A stretch of DNA of 25,965 bases from positions 1 through 25,965 of the forward strand of contig JBPOHI010000095.1 in assembly GCA_052035735.1 (NCBI GenBank). Reading direction: 5' to 3'. The stretch is from JAGPDF01 sp052035735 (GTDB lineage: Bacteria; Acidobacteriota; Thermoanaerobaculia; Multivoradales; JAGPDF01). Positions 25,820 through 25,965 of the stretch are shown here, in pieces (position 1 is the stretch's first letter; the number at the start of each line of letters is the position of its first letter). The notes below the pieces were generated by a model. The model was not told the origin of the DNA, searched no databases, and worked only from the letters and a program-made list of their open reading frames with translations. A program made the translations under genes and the position numbers.

Positions 25820-25965
25820 GTGCTGATGCCCTGCGCCGCCAGGTCCTGGAAGAGGAAGGCACGCGCGGCGCGCCAGCGGCGCTTGACCGTGCGGTCGGAG
25901 ACGTCGAGAAGGCCGGCGATCTCCTCGACCGACAGGCCGCCGAAGAACCGCCACTCGACGAGCTG
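25816..25965 (-). CDS. ECF sigma factor, C-terminal fragment (runs off the window)
   Basis: Only the last 49 residues are visible: LVEWRFFGGLSVEEIAGLL, DVSDRTVKRRWRAARAFLF and a short tail ending GIST. This is the region 4.2 helix-turn-helix of ECF sigma factors of the type often annotated TIGR02999, common in Acidobacteriota and Planctomycetes and often next to Ser/Thr kinases. The TGA stop overlaps the kinase TTG start by 4 bases. The N-terminus lies to the right of the window, so this is a partial gene, not a pseudogene. Confidence 0.85.
   Translation of the reverse strand, partial: QLVEWRFFGGLSVEEIAGLLDVSDRTVKRRWRAARAFLFQDLAAQGIST

Overview
The window is a high-G+C bacterial chromosome segment, roughly two thirds or more G+C by eye, densely packed with genes. 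The gene content suggests Acidobacteriota, perhaps a Thermoanaerobaculia-like lineage. The reasons are an ECF sigma factor coupled to a Ser/Thr kinase with a TPR-like sensor, a dnaG-rpoD pair, and an arginine operon whose enzymes resemble the variant set of Bacteroidetes and Xanthomonas. The phylum call is an inference; nothing here names a species. No mobile element, CRISPR array or rRNA was seen.

Layout. Positions 1-2092 (+) hold two class I SAM methyltransferases. Positions 2114-13622 (-) form one long transcription unit read right to left: argR, argG, a P-loop protein of unknown function, argC, argD, a transcarbamylase of the N-acylornithine type, argB, an M20 deacylase (argE-like), argH, then an ABC-F ATPase (Uup type). 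Most junctions in this unit are 4-base start/stop overlaps or gaps of a few bases. A TTGACA-N17-GATTAT promoter lies just upstream of argR, and an 18-bp AT-rich imperfect palindrome, a likely ArgR operator, sits over its -10.

Positions 13742-19068 hold unrelated single genes on both strands: a polytopic membrane protein with a HEGLGH motif, a small methyltransferase, an exported alpha/beta hydrolase, an ECF-type sigma factor fused to a multi-spanning membrane domain, a small exported protein and an AraC-family regulator. Positions 19102-22834 (-) are housekeeping: dnaG, rpoD and tRNA-Asn(GUU). Positions 22967-25965 (-) hold a membrane Ser/Thr kinase translationally coupled to the C-terminal end of an ECF sigma factor that runs off the window.

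How the arginine genes work together. The transcarbamylase is not an ordinary ornithine carbamoyltransferase. Its residue 90, at the position that separates N-acetyl- from N-succinylornithine transcarbamylases, is Ser, and the lysine that is carboxylated in the N-acetyl enzyme is Val here. The pathway is therefore predicted to be linear, with N-acylated intermediates (probably N-succinyl) kept until citrulline: acyl-Glu, ArgB, ArgC, ArgD, transcarbamylase, M20 deacylase, ArgG, ArgH. No GNAT-type ArgA, ArgJ or ArgH-GNAT fusion is visible. The one unexplained gene in the operon, a P-loop protein with BioD/DUF1611-like features, is the best local candidate for the missing N-acylglutamate synthase. 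This is the most novel hypothesis in the window.
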